Origin: an uncultured Bacteroidota bacterium
Lineage (GTDB): Bacteria > Bacteroidota > Bacteroidia > UKL13-3
Assembly (NCBI GenBank): GCA_903888395.1
Contig: CAISTO010000298.1
Coordinates: 1-12,263, forward strand
DNA: 12,263 bases
Direction of reading: 5' to 3'
Made by a program: the position numbers and the translations under genes. Below, in pieces: positions 6,261 through 12,263 of this stretch (within the stretch, counting starts at the first letter, position 1; every line of letters begins with the position of its first letter). The notes under the pieces are model-generated. The model did not search any database, was not told the DNA's origin, and worked only from the letters and a program-made list of their open reading frames with translations.

Positions 6261-8714
6261 TTGAAAAAAATAAAAATCCTAGTAATCCTTTTTGTATGCA
6301 TTACAATTAAAGTGATTGCTCAACCAAATATTATTAAAAATAACGCCTTTGGACCAGCTACCATTTTAGCTTCATTTGTTGACAGTAAAACCAATAAACC
6401 AATTGAATATGTTACAGTTTCATTAATAAAAACTACCGATTCTGCCGTTGTAAATGGAACTACAACTACCAAAAAAGGTGAAATAAAATTAGAAAATATT
6501 GCCTTTGGGGCTTATAAACTGAAAGCTACATTTATAGGTTATAAAAGCATAACAACTCCCCCATTTTATATTACGCCAAAGGAATTAACCAACGATTTGG
6601 GTATATATAAATTAGACCCAAATAATAAAAATTTAAAAACATTAGAAATTGTTGGTGAACGAAATGATTTTAACAATCAACTAGATAAAAAAACTTACAC
6701 AGTTGGAAAAAACATTACAAATATTGGTGGTTCGGCTACCGATATTTTACAAAATATTCCCTCGGTAAATGTTGATATAGACGGAAAAGTAAGTTTGCGT
6801 GGAAGTGAAAATGTAACCGTTTTAATTGATGGCAAACCAAGTACCTTAACTGGAGCAAACAGACAAGCAATTTTACAACAATTGCCCGCAAATGCTATCA
6901 GTGAAGTGGAAATTATTACCAATCCTTCGGCTAAATATGATGCAGATGGTATGGCAGGGATTATCAATATAAAAACTAAAAAAGATAAGCTCAAAGGTTT
7001 TAACGCAAACACACAAGTTACAGCGGGAACTAACGACAAATATTCATTCAATATTGGTTTGAATAATAGAACAACTAAATATAATTTATTTGGCAATTAT
7101 TCCTACCGACATGAACGCAGGGATAACTTTGGAAATAGCGAACAGTTTAACCGTTTTGATACCATCAAATATTCATTTAAAAGTAATAATGATGGTTATA
7201 ATTTAAACGATTTTCACACAGGAAGAGCAGGCATAGAATATTATTTAAACAACCATAATACGGTGAGTTTATCAACTGGAATTAGTAGCAATATCTCATC
7301 AAAACCTGAGGCTTTTAGTTACAATTATTTTGATAGTGTGGGTTCATTTACCCAAAATTTTAAAAGAAATAATTTTTCAACAGATAATAATTTAACCCTT
7401 GATGCAAGTTTGGATTATAAACGTACAACGCCAAAAAACAAATCGGAACTTACTGCTAGTGCAACCATAAGTTCAAACGTTAGGAACGCAAATGAAGCTT
7501 ATAAAAACTCTAATGCTATAAGTTTTGATATTGCTTCGCAACGAAATACTAACACTGCAAACTTTACTAATTTCATAGCCCAGGTTGATTATGTTTATCC
7601 ATTAAAAAATGGAAAATTTGAAACAGGCGCAAAAAATACCAATCGCTTAATAGATAATAACCAACAAGGCTATAGGTATAATTTTGGCAATAGTGAATAT
7701 TGGCAAGATTCACTAATAAGCAACCATTTTATTTACAATGAAAATGTATCTGCCGCTTACGCAATTTATACTGGCAAAAAACAAAAATTTGATTACCAAG
7801 TTGGTTTGCGTTCGGAGTTAACCAATATTGATGGAAATTCAAAAACTACTGCAACAACATTTAACAATAACTACTTTAACTTTTTTCCGAGTGGTTTTGT
7901 CAAATATGCTATAAGTAAAACACAAGATTTACAAATAGGATATAGCCGCAGGGTAAACAGACCAGGATTTGAAACATTAAATCCATTTATAGATTTTAGC
8001 GATTCGGTGAATTTACGACAAGGAAATCCTAAAATTAAACCAGAATATATTCATAGTATAGAATTAAATTATTTAACCCAAATAAATAAACTGAATTTAA
8101 GTGCCACTTTATATTACCGTTATACCGATAATATGATAGCAAGATACAGAAGTGTAAACCCAGCAACTGGCCAATCGTTAATGACATATTTTAACTTTAA
8201 CTCATCGGAAAATACAGGAATAGAAGCCATTATTAGATACAGTTTTGTAAAGTTAGGAAACCTCATGCTAAGTGGGAATTGGTATAGAAATGTAATAAAT
8301 GGGAGCAATGTACTGAGTGATTTACAATCGGATATTACAACTTGGAACGTGCGTTTTACTTATAATTTGCCTTTACCAAAAGCCTTTTATCTTCAAGCAA
8401 ATGGCATGTACATGGCACCTATGAAATTTGGACAGGCAACCATCAGTGGAATGAATGGTGTGGATATTGGTTTGCGCAAAGATTTTATGAAAAGTAAAAT
8501 GCAGCTTGGTTTAAACTTAAGCGATGTATTTAATATTAGGCAGTTTAATATGGTAATAGAAGGTAGTAATTTTAACTCTGAAGCCATGCGTAAAAGAGAA
8601 AGCAGAATTCTTACTTTTTCACTTACATATAGATTTGGTAGCAATGAAAATCCTTTTACTAAGAAAAAACCTAACATGGGCGCGCCAACTGAAAGCATGG
8701 ATATGGGATTTTAA
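6261..8714 (+). CDS. Outer-membrane beta-barrel receptor with carboxypeptidase-regulatory-like N-terminus (TonB-dependent-receptor type)
   Basis: The 817-residue protein starts with a signal peptide (KKIKILVILFVCITIKVIAQ). A carboxypeptidase-regulatory-like fold follows at about 33-118 (ILASFVDSKTNKPIEYVTVSL...GAYKLKATFIGY). A plug-like domain lies at about 145-240, with ATDILQNIPSVNVDIDGKVSLRG, VTVLIDGKPS and SAKYDADGMAGIINIKTK. The rest is a large beta-barrel rich in alternating aromatic strands, with SRRVNRPGFETLNPF and RQGNPKIKPEYIHSIELNY, as in the OMP_b-brl_3 family. These proteins sit in the outer membrane and many import ligands with TonB energy. I see no SusD-type partner, so a glycan-uptake role is not supported. 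The only start that keeps the signal peptide is TTG at 6261-6263. It may share a transcript with the preceding gene. Confidence 0.9.
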   Translation: MKKIKILVILFVCITIKVIAQPNIIKNNAFGPATILASFVDSKTNKPIEYVTVSLIKTTDSAVVNGTTTTKKGEIKLENIAFGAYKLKATFIGYKSITTPPFYITPKELTNDLGIYKLDPNNKNLKTLEIVGERNDFNNQLDKKTYTVGKNITNIGGSATDILQNIPSVNVDIDGKVSLRGSENVTVLIDGKPSTLTGANRQAILQQLPANAISEVEIITNPSAKYDADGMAGIINIKTKKDKLKGFNANTQVTAGTNDKYSFNIGLNNRTTKYNLFGNYSYRHERRDNFGNSEQFNRFDTIKYSFKSNNDGYNLNDFHTGRAGIEYYLNNHNTVSLSTGISSNISSKPEAFSYNYFDSVGSFTQNFKRNNFSTDNNLTLDASLDYKRTTPKNKSELTASATISSNVRNANEAYKNSNAISFDIASQRNTNTANFTNFIAQVDYVYPLKNGKFETGAKNTNRLIDNNQQGYRYNFGNSEYWQDSLISNHFIYNENVSAAYAIYTGKKQKFDYQVGLRSELTNIDGNSKTTATTFNNNYFNFFPSGFVKYAISKTQDLQIGYSRRVNRPGFETLNPFIDFSDSVNLRQGNPKIKPEYIHSIELNYLTQINKLNLSATLYYRYTDNMIARYRSVNPATGQSLMTYFNFNSSENTGIEAIIRYSFVKLGNLMLSGNWYRNVINGSNVLSDLQSDITTWNVRFTYNLPLPKAFYLQANGMYMAPMKFGQATISGMNGVDIGLRKDFMKSKMQLGLNLSDVFNIRQFNMVIEGSNFNSEAMRKRESRILTFSLTYRFGSNENPFTKKKPNMGAPTESMDMGF

Positions 8715-8755
8715 TAAGTAAGAAATTTTTAACAAAATAACTTTTATAAACTTCT

Positions 8756-8763
8756 TATATTTA
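8756..8763 (+). promoter_or_regulatory. Possible -7 element (TATATTTA) for the small secreted protein
   Basis: TATATTTA matches seven of eight positions of TAnnTTTG and would give a leader of about 17 nt before the ATG at 8787. No good -33 TTTG is present, so this is weak. The 72-bp gap otherwise holds nothing recognisable. Confidence 0.25.
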
Positions 8764-8786
8764 CACACTTTTTAAAAACAACGATT

Positions 8787-9278
8787 ATGAAAAATATATT
8801 TTTAATTATAGTTACTTTATTTACCCTCAATTGTTTTGCACAGCAAGAACATCCTACGCTTACTAAAATGAAAGCTGGCTATTATTTGTATTTAGATAAT
8901 GGGATTGAACAAATTGATTTATTTAAGAAAATAGATGTAAGTCGTAATTTTTTTAAAGTTGGAAACGCCCGATTGGTATTGGCCCCAAAAATTGGTAATT
9001 TAGCCCGTAAAAACTGTTTAACAGGATTTTCGCTATTACTTAAAAATGCTAATATTGCTGAACCCGATGGAAAAACAAAAAACACTTTTCCAATTAAGGG
9101 AAACTTTTTTGGTAAAGAATGCAACCAGGCTATATCTATTTTACCAAAAGGGAGTGTGTTAACATTTACCGAAATAGATTTAACAATTACAGATTTAGAC
9201 GGCCCAAATTTAAAAGGTGTTCGTCCTAAAAAACCTGGACAACTACCAATTGGTTTTACTGTTTATATCAATGATTAA
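8787..9278 (+). CDS. Small secreted protein, GldM C-terminal-domain-like
   Basis: The 163-residue protein begins with a signal peptide (MKNIFLIIVTLFTLNCFA, cleavage before QQ). Cys16 is preceded by TLN, which is a poor lipobox, so I read it as a soluble secreted protein. The mature part is predicted beta-rich. Its second half has the order NCLTGFSLLLK (76-86), ISILPKGSVLTFTEIDLTI (116-134), GPNLKGVRP (139-147) and LPIGFTVYIND. This resembles the last domain of GldM-type proteins (a PGDKVFFENI strand, then GPDG...R...PISF). That likeness is from memory of the family, and a single-domain version is unusual. Two mature cysteines (77, 112) could form a disulfide. It follows the receptor gene by 72 bp on the same strand. 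The function is unknown. Confidence 0.7.
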   Translation: MKNIFLIIVTLFTLNCFAQQEHPTLTKMKAGYYLYLDNGIEQIDLFKKIDVSRNFFKVGNARLVLAPKIGNLARKNCLTGFSLLLKNANIAEPDGKTKNTFPIKGNFFGKECNQAISILPKGSVLTFTEIDLTITDLDGPNLKGVRPKKPGQLPIGFTVYIND

Positions 9279-9374
9279 TTTACGCTGAGCGGGACTACGG
9301 AATGACTATCTATTTTTGTTTTGACTTACTATTTGTATTTATCTGAAAATATTGTTCAAACTCCATCAACTAAA

Positions 9375-9409
9375 AACTATCAACCGACAACTATCAACCG
9401 ACAACTAAC
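9375..9409. repeat. Heptad repeat array 1 (5 units of AACTATC / AACCGAC)
   Basis: Five consecutive 7-bp units read AACTATC, AACCGAC, AACTATC, AACCGAC, AACTAAC, so there is a 14-bp higher-order repeat plus a terminal half-unit. The final C is the first base of CTA (9409-9411), the TAG stop of the radical SAM gene read on the minus strand. The rest of the 9279-9374 gap shows no clear terminator for either convergent gene and no other gene. Confidence 0.9.
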
Positions 9410-10428
9410 TAATTCCAAACTTTGGTTCCTTCGGTACAGTTTTTACAAATGTCTATTTCCTTACGGCTTTTTAAAATAGCCGTTCTAAACCGATTGTATT
9501 GATCGTTTTGCCAAACAGCTTTAAAGCTAAAGTCAGAAACATTTCCAAATTGATGCGTGGCATCTTTATCAAAACAACAAGGCACTACCAAGCCATCCCA
9601 AGTAATTACACTTCCTCGCCACATGCGCCAACATTGGTTAAGTAACTTATTTTTTATTTTATAACCATCTTCAGTTTTGGTATAACGGCTCAAATCTTCA
9701 TTGGTAGGAATAAAATTATCGCTTGTTTCATAATCGTAAATTTGAGCAGTTTTTATGCCTAACTCATCTACTCCAATTTTTTTTGCTAACTTTTTAATTT
9801 CAGGAATTTGATGTTCGTTGTGCTTAAAAGCAATAAACTGCCAAATAATATGTGGGGTTTTTAAACCCAATTCTTTTTTCCATTTCAATAAGTTTTCAGT
9901 TCCCTCAATTACCTTTTCTATGTTCCCTCCTATTCGGTATTTACTATAAGTATCTTGGGTAGTTCCGTCTATTGAAATTATCAATCTATCTAAGCCCGAT
10001 TGAACAGTGGCTTTGGCCATATCAGAAGTAAAATAATGAGCGTTGCTACTGGTAGCAGTATAAATATTTTTAGCAGCTGCGTATTTTACAAACTCCAAAA
10101 AACTGGTATTTAAAAAAGGTTCGCCTTGAAAATATAAAACCAACCAAATCAAATCTTCGTGAATTTCGTCAATTATTTTTTTATATAGTTCCAAGTTTAA
10201 CATGCCAGTATTTCGGGTAAATTCCCTTAATCCGCTTGGGCACTGGGGGCAACGCAAATTACAACTGGTGGTAGGTTCTATTTCCATGGTTAATGGCATT
10301 CCCCAATGAATAGGTTTTTTGAAAGCTTTTGAAATATAATAACTACTCAAAAGCTTGGTAGCATTGAGTAAACGCCTGCCGTTTAATTTTGAAAATAAGT
10401 TAATTCCGTCTGTAATATTTCTGTTCAT
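9409..10428 (-). CDS. Radical SAM enzyme with SPASM-type C-terminal cluster domain
   Basis: From ATG 10426-10428 the protein has 339 residues. The radical SAM cluster motif CNLRCPQC (Cys56, Cys60, Cys63) binds a 4Fe-4S centre that cleaves S-adenosylmethionine. QGEPF at 101-105 stands for the GGEP motif, and ISIDGTTQDTY (151-161) is another core block. The C-terminal part has further cysteines: C266, the pair C284-C285 in VVPCCFD, and C328/C331 in DICKNC. This fits a SPASM or twitch domain with an auxiliary iron-sulfur cluster. Family members modify peptides or small molecules. No short precursor peptide or partner gene is visible next door, so the substrate is open. A TTG at 10438-10440 would add four residues and is less likely. 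The gene ends inside heptad array 1. Confidence 0.88.
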   Translation of the reverse strand: MNRNITDGINLFSKLNGRRLLNATKLLSSYYISKAFKKPIHWGMPLTMEIEPTTSCNLRCPQCPSGLREFTRNTGMLNLELYKKIIDEIHEDLIWLVLYFQGEPFLNTSFLEFVKYAAAKNIYTATSSNAHYFTSDMAKATVQSGLDRLIISIDGTTQDTYSKYRIGGNIEKVIEGTENLLKWKKELGLKTPHIIWQFIAFKHNEHQIPEIKKLAKKIGVDELGIKTAQIYDYETSDNFIPTNEDLSRYTKTEDGYKIKNKLLNQCWRMWRGSVITWDGLVVPCCFDKDATHQFGNVSDFSFKAVWQNDQYNRFRTAILKSRKEIDICKNCTEGTKVWN

Positions 10429-10481
10429 GTAGCTTTGCAATAATATTACTTAATTATTAGATTTTAAGATTCAATTTTGTC

Positions 10482-10530
10482 GGTGCGGTTTTGCATAACT
10501 CACTTCAAGGCTAGTTCACGCCTCTGCACC
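10482..10530. other. GC-rich structured intergenic stretch left of parDE
   Basis: In otherwise AT-rich DNA, GGTGC (10482-10486) and GCACC (10526-10530) can pair around an interior that also contains GGC...GCC (10509-10511 and 10520-10522). It directly adjoins repeat copy 1. I read no gene here. The open frame across it (10477-10662) has no family signature and starts at a non-ATG codon. Confidence 0.4.
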
Positions 10531-10575
10531 CACCCGCATCTTGCGAATGAGATTTTATTTGGCGTCCCGCCTAAC
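10529..10575 (+). repeat. Palindromic intergenic repeat, copy 1 (left of parDE)
   Basis: The unit holds two short hairpins. CGC-ATCTT-GCG lies within GCATCTTGCGA (10536-10546), and GGCG-TCC-CGCC (10561-10571) is followed by TAAC. The last 40 bases match 36 of 40 bases of the copy at 11229-11268. Both copies begin with CCCAC and share GGCGTCCCGCCTAAC exactly. The structure resembles a REP-like element. No transposase is present. Confidence 0.8.
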
Positions 10576-10584
10576 AAAGCTAGT

Positions 10585-10600
10585 TTGGTTTTGAAACCAA
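10585..10600. repeat. 16-bp inverted repeat TTGGTTTTGAAACCAA
   Basis: Seven-base arms (10585-10591 and 10594-10600) are perfect complements around TG. No U-tract follows on either strand, so it does not look like a terminator. It lies between repeat copy 1 and the parDE promoter, and could be a protein site or part of the repeat element. Confidence 0.5.
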
Positions 10601-10623
10601 CGAATAATAAAATGGAACTTTTA

Positions 10624-10653
10624 TTTGGAAATTACCAATTTTTGGTAACTTTG
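10624..10653 (+). promoter_or_regulatory. parDE promoter (TTTG-N18-TAACTTTG)
   Basis: TTTG (10624-10627), an 18-bp spacer and TAACTTTG (10646-10653) match the Bacteroidota sigma-A pattern exactly. The start site would be near 10660, about 13 nt before the parD ATG at 10673. Confidence 0.75.
10632..10648. promoter_or_regulatory. Probable ParD operator (17-bp inverted repeat)
   Basis: TTACCAA-TTT-TTGGTAA is a perfect inverted repeat with 7-bp arms. It fills the spacer and covers the first three bases of the -7 element. A ribbon-helix-helix antitoxin bound here would block RNA polymerase, which is the usual autoregulation of parDE operons. Confidence 0.7.
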
Positions 10654-10672
10654 AAAAAATAAAAATAAAATT

Positions 10673-10921
10673 ATGGGACGAAATACATCGGTTTCTTTAG
10701 GAGATTATTTTGAAAATTTTGTAGACGACAAGGTATTGGGAGGTAGATACAAAAATGCAAGCGAAGTAATTCGAGCAGGTTTAAGGTTATTAGAAGGAGA
10801 AGAAAACAAAATACACTTGCTTAAAAATGCCATGAATGAAGGTATTGAAAGCGGAATTGCTAAAAATTTTAACCCTGATAAACACCTTGAATTGTTAAAA
10901 GCAAAAAAGAGAAATGGCTAA
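10673..10921 (+). CDS. parD: ParD-family antitoxin (ribbon-helix-helix)
   Basis: The 82-residue protein begins MGRNTSVSLGDYFENFVDDKVLGGRYKNASEVIRAGLRLLE. This is the classic ribbon-helix-helix DNA-binding module of ParD antitoxins: a short beta strand (NTSVSL), then two helices with the conserved YxNASEVIRAGLRLLE. The charged C-terminal tail (about 45-82) is the part expected to wrap around the toxin. The stop overlaps the toxin start by 8 bp (ATGGCTAA), so translation is probably coupled. Expected roles are neutralisation of the toxin and repression of the operon through the inverted repeat at 10632-10648. Confidence 0.93.
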   Translation: MGRNTSVSLGDYFENFVDDKVLGGRYKNASEVIRAGLRLLEGEENKIHLLKNAMNEGIESGIAKNFNPDKHLELLKAKKRNG

Positions 10922-11213
10922 ATATCATTTAACAAATAAAGCTGTTGATGATTTATCTGAAATTTGGGATTATACTTATGAAGTTTGGTCTGAGAATCAA
11001 GCTGACAAATATTACTATGAATTGCTTGAGGACTGCAAAGAATTATCAGAAAATTACATTTTAGGTAAAAATTACATTGAAATTGAAAAAGAAATTTTTG
11101 GTTATCTATCTGGCCAACATATCATATTTTACAGAGTTATAAATGAAATAGAAATAGAAATTATTAGATTTCTTCATGCTAGCATGGATTTAAAAAATAG
11201 AATCCAAGAATAA
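10914..11213 (+). CDS. parE: ParE/RelE-family toxin
   Basis: The 99-residue protein has the ParE plan. The N-terminus reads YHLTNKAVDDLSEIWDYTYEVWSENQADKYYYEL (helical hairpin), the middle region is RelE-like, and the C-terminal strands GQHIIFYRVINEIEIEIIRFLHASMDLKNRI carry the usual (H)xIFYR...I.RILH..MD signature. ParE toxins inhibit DNA gyrase, and related RelE members cut mRNA. The ParD partner and the FYR...LH..MD ending favour ParE. Length and conserved residues are complete, so it is probably active. Repeat copy 2 begins 4 bp after its stop codon. Confidence 0.92.
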   Translation: MAKYHLTNKAVDDLSEIWDYTYEVWSENQADKYYYELLEDCKELSENYILGKNYIEIEKEIFGYLSGQHIIFYRVINEIEIEIIRFLHASMDLKNRIQE

Positions 11214-11217
11214 ATAT

Positions 11218-11268
11218 CCCACTCGCTCGCATCTTGCGAGTGTGAGTTCATTTGGCGTCCCGCCTAAC
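11218..11268 (+). repeat. Palindromic intergenic repeat, copy 2 (right of parDE)
   Basis: This copy is in the same orientation as copy 1 and carries a stronger first hairpin, CTCGC-ATCTT-GCGAG (11226-11240), then GGCG-TCC-CGCC (11254-11264) and TAAC. Relative to copy 1 it has four extra bases after CCCAC. The first hairpin lacks a following U-run, so termination of parDE here would be weak. Confidence 0.8.
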
Positions 11269-11310
11269 TTAAATTTTAAATTTTTAAAACAGAATAGTTC
11301 GGATGGAATT

Positions 11311-11344
11311 GTTGTTGGTGCCGCTGCGCTAAAACACCAATAAC
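11311..11344. repeat. Imperfect inverted repeat (10-bp arms) before heptad array 2
   Basis: GTTGTTGGTG (11311-11320) and CACCAATAAC (11335-11344) pair at nine of ten positions around a 14-base GC-rich loop (CCGCTGCGCTAAAA). No U-tract follows on the plus strand. On the minus strand it lies downstream of the radA stop and array 2, and could fold at the 3' end of that transcript. The flanking 11269-11310 is AT-rich with nothing assignable. Confidence 0.5.
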
Positions 11345-11350
11345 GGGCAA

Positions 11351-11399
11351 AACTATCAACTGTCAACTATCAACTGTCAACTATCAACTATCAACTAAC
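11351..11399. repeat. Heptad repeat array 2 (7 units of AACTATC / AACTGTC)
   Basis: Seven consecutive 7-bp units read AACTATC, AACTGTC, AACTATC, AACTGTC, AACTATC, AACTATC, AACTAAC. As in array 1, the last unit is AACTAAC and its final C begins CTA (11399-11401), the TAG stop of radA on the minus strand. The two arrays share the same unit, register and position but differ in their variant unit (AACCGAC versus AACTGTC). Confidence 0.93.
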
Positions 11400-12263
11400 T
11401 ATCCAAAAAGGAAACTTAGCATTTCATCTATTTTACTAATTTGAATAATTTTTATGCCACTGCTTTGCTTAGGCAATTTGTTAAATTTAGACAAATAAAT
11501 AGTTGTAAATCCTAATTTTTCAGCTTCGCTTAATCGTTGTTCTATTCGGTTCACAGCACGTATTTCACCACTTAAACCTACTTCACCCACAAAACATATT
11601 TTACTATCAATGGCAATGTTTTCATAACTTGAAACAATGGCTGCTACAATGGCCAAATCAATTCCTGGATCTTCTACTCGTAAGCCTCCGGCAATATTGA
11701 TAAACACATCTTGCATGCCCATTCTTAATCCGCATTTCTTTTCCAAAATTGCTAAAAGCATGTTTAATCTTTTGGTATCATATCCATTGCTATTGCGTTG
11801 CGGAGTGCCATAAACAGCTTGGCTAACCAATGCTTGCGTTTCAATTAACAATGGTCGCATGCCTTCAATGGTAGCCGCAATGGTAACACCACTTAAGGCT
11901 TCATCGCGTTGGCTAATTAAAATTTCCGAAGGATTAGAAACTTCGCGTAATCCACCATTTTGCATTTCGTAAATTCCAATTTCGCTGGTGCTTCCAAAAC
12001 GGTTTTTAGTAGTTCTTAAAATTCTATATACATGGTGTCTGTCGCCTTCAAACTGCAAAACAGTATCCACCATATGCTCCAATAATTTGGGACCCGCTAT
12101 GGTTCCATCTTTGGTAATATGACCAATTAAAAAAACTGGTGTTCCCGTTTCTTTTGCAAATCGAATCATATCGCCAGCAGTTTCTTTTACCTGCGAAATA
12201 CTTCCCGGAGTGGCATCTATTAATTCACTTTGTAAAGTTTGAATGGAATCAACAATTACAATA
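11399..12263 (-). CDS. radA: DNA repair protein RadA, C-terminal part (N-terminus cut by window edge)
   Basis: The frame enters open at the right edge with IVIVDSIQTL, the Walker B strand of the RecA-like core. It continues with SPG-like TPGSISQVKE, FLIGHITKDGTIAGPKLLEHMVD and the RadA-specific KNRFGS motif (in TTKNRFGSTSEIGIYEM). The C-terminal half is the Lon-protease-like domain: GGLRVEDPGIDLAIVAAIVSS and CFVGEVGLSGEIRAV, ending SFLFG. RadA is a DnaB-like helicase and branch-migration factor in recombinational repair. The zinc-finger and Walker A region lie beyond the window. An ATG at 12167-12169 is internal and not the true start. The stop codon coincides with the edge of heptad array 2. 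Confidence 0.97.
   Translation of the reverse strand, partial: IVIVDSIQTLQSELIDATPGSISQVKETAGDMIRFAKETGTPVFLIGHITKDGTIAGPKLLEHMVDTVLQFEGDRHHVYRILRTTKNRFGSTSEIGIYEMQNGGLREVSNPSEILISQRDEALSGVTIAATIEGMRPLLIETQALVSQAVYGTPQRNSNGYDTKRLNMLLAILEKKCGLRMGMQDVFINIAGGLRVEDPGIDLAIVAAIVSSYENIAIDSKICFVGEVGLSGEIRAVNRIEQRLSEAEKLGFTTIYLSKFNKLPKQSSGIKIIQISKIDEMLSFLFG

Noticed and set aside
6695..7096. Minus-strand open frame inside the receptor gene
   Set aside because: It is antisense to the conserved plug domain and has no domain signature. The same applies to 8120-8308, 8393-8698, 8882-9124 and 5812-6015.
10477..10662. Open frame of 61 codons left of parDE
   Set aside because: It begins at a non-ATG codon, runs across repeat copy 1, the 16-bp inverted repeat and the parDE promoter, and has no family signature.
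10561..11268. Integron attC sites around parDE, because GCCTAAC fits the RYYYAAC core and toxin-antitoxin pairs are common cassettes
   Set aside because: No matching GTTRRRY partner with the L-box symmetry is found at the right distance after either copy, and no integrase is in the window.
9375..11399. Heptad arrays as a CRISPR array
   Set aside because: The units are 7 bp and contiguous, with no unique spacers and no cas genes.

Overview
The window reads as a stretch of Bacteroidota chromosome. It is AT-rich. It carries a type IX secretion C-terminal sorting domain, an outer-membrane beta-barrel receptor with a carboxypeptidase-regulatory-like N-terminus, no convincing Shine-Dalgarno sites, and several promoters of the Bacteroidota form TTTG-N18/19-TAnnTTTG. 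A Chitinophagales or Sphingobacteriales-like host is plausible, but the sequence alone does not fix the family.

Layout. Positions 1-530 (-) hold the N-terminal part of a 2-oxoglutarate/Fe(II) oxygenase of the isopenicillin-N-synthase type, cut by the left edge. A secreted alpha/beta hydrolase with a T9SS tail (717-1952, +) converges on a uracil-DNA-glycosylase-superfamily gene (2021-2572, -). Between them lies a perfect 50-bp palindrome that acts as a two-way terminator. Next come a higBA toxin-antitoxin pair (2622-3286, -) with its own promoter, and a tRNA-Glu(UUC) gene (3539-3610, -) with promoter and terminator. A tight minus-strand cluster follows: ridA, a PAP2-like membrane protein, and tpiA (transcribed from 5501 down to 3740).

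Divergent from ridA are a 3-hydroxyacyl-CoA-dehydrogenase-like protein that seems to lack the catalytic half (5546-6232, +), a large outer-membrane receptor that starts with TTG (6261-8714, +), and a small secreted protein with a GldM-C-like ending (8787-9278, +). Then come a radical SAM/SPASM enzyme (9409-10428, -), a parDE toxin-antitoxin operon (10673-11213, +), and the C-terminal part of the DNA repair protein RadA (11399-12263, -), cut by the right edge.

Most genes are housekeeping or common accessory types, and I see no large undescribed multi-gene system. The most unusual structure is in the non-coding DNA. Two arrays of a 7-bp unit (AACTATC and variants) each run into the stop codon of a minus-strand gene, in the same register, and place stop codons in all three frames just past the gene end. 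Two copies of a GC-rich palindromic repeat of about 50 bp, in direct orientation, bracket the parDE operon. The parDE promoter contains a perfect 17-bp inverted repeat that looks like its autoregulatory operator.
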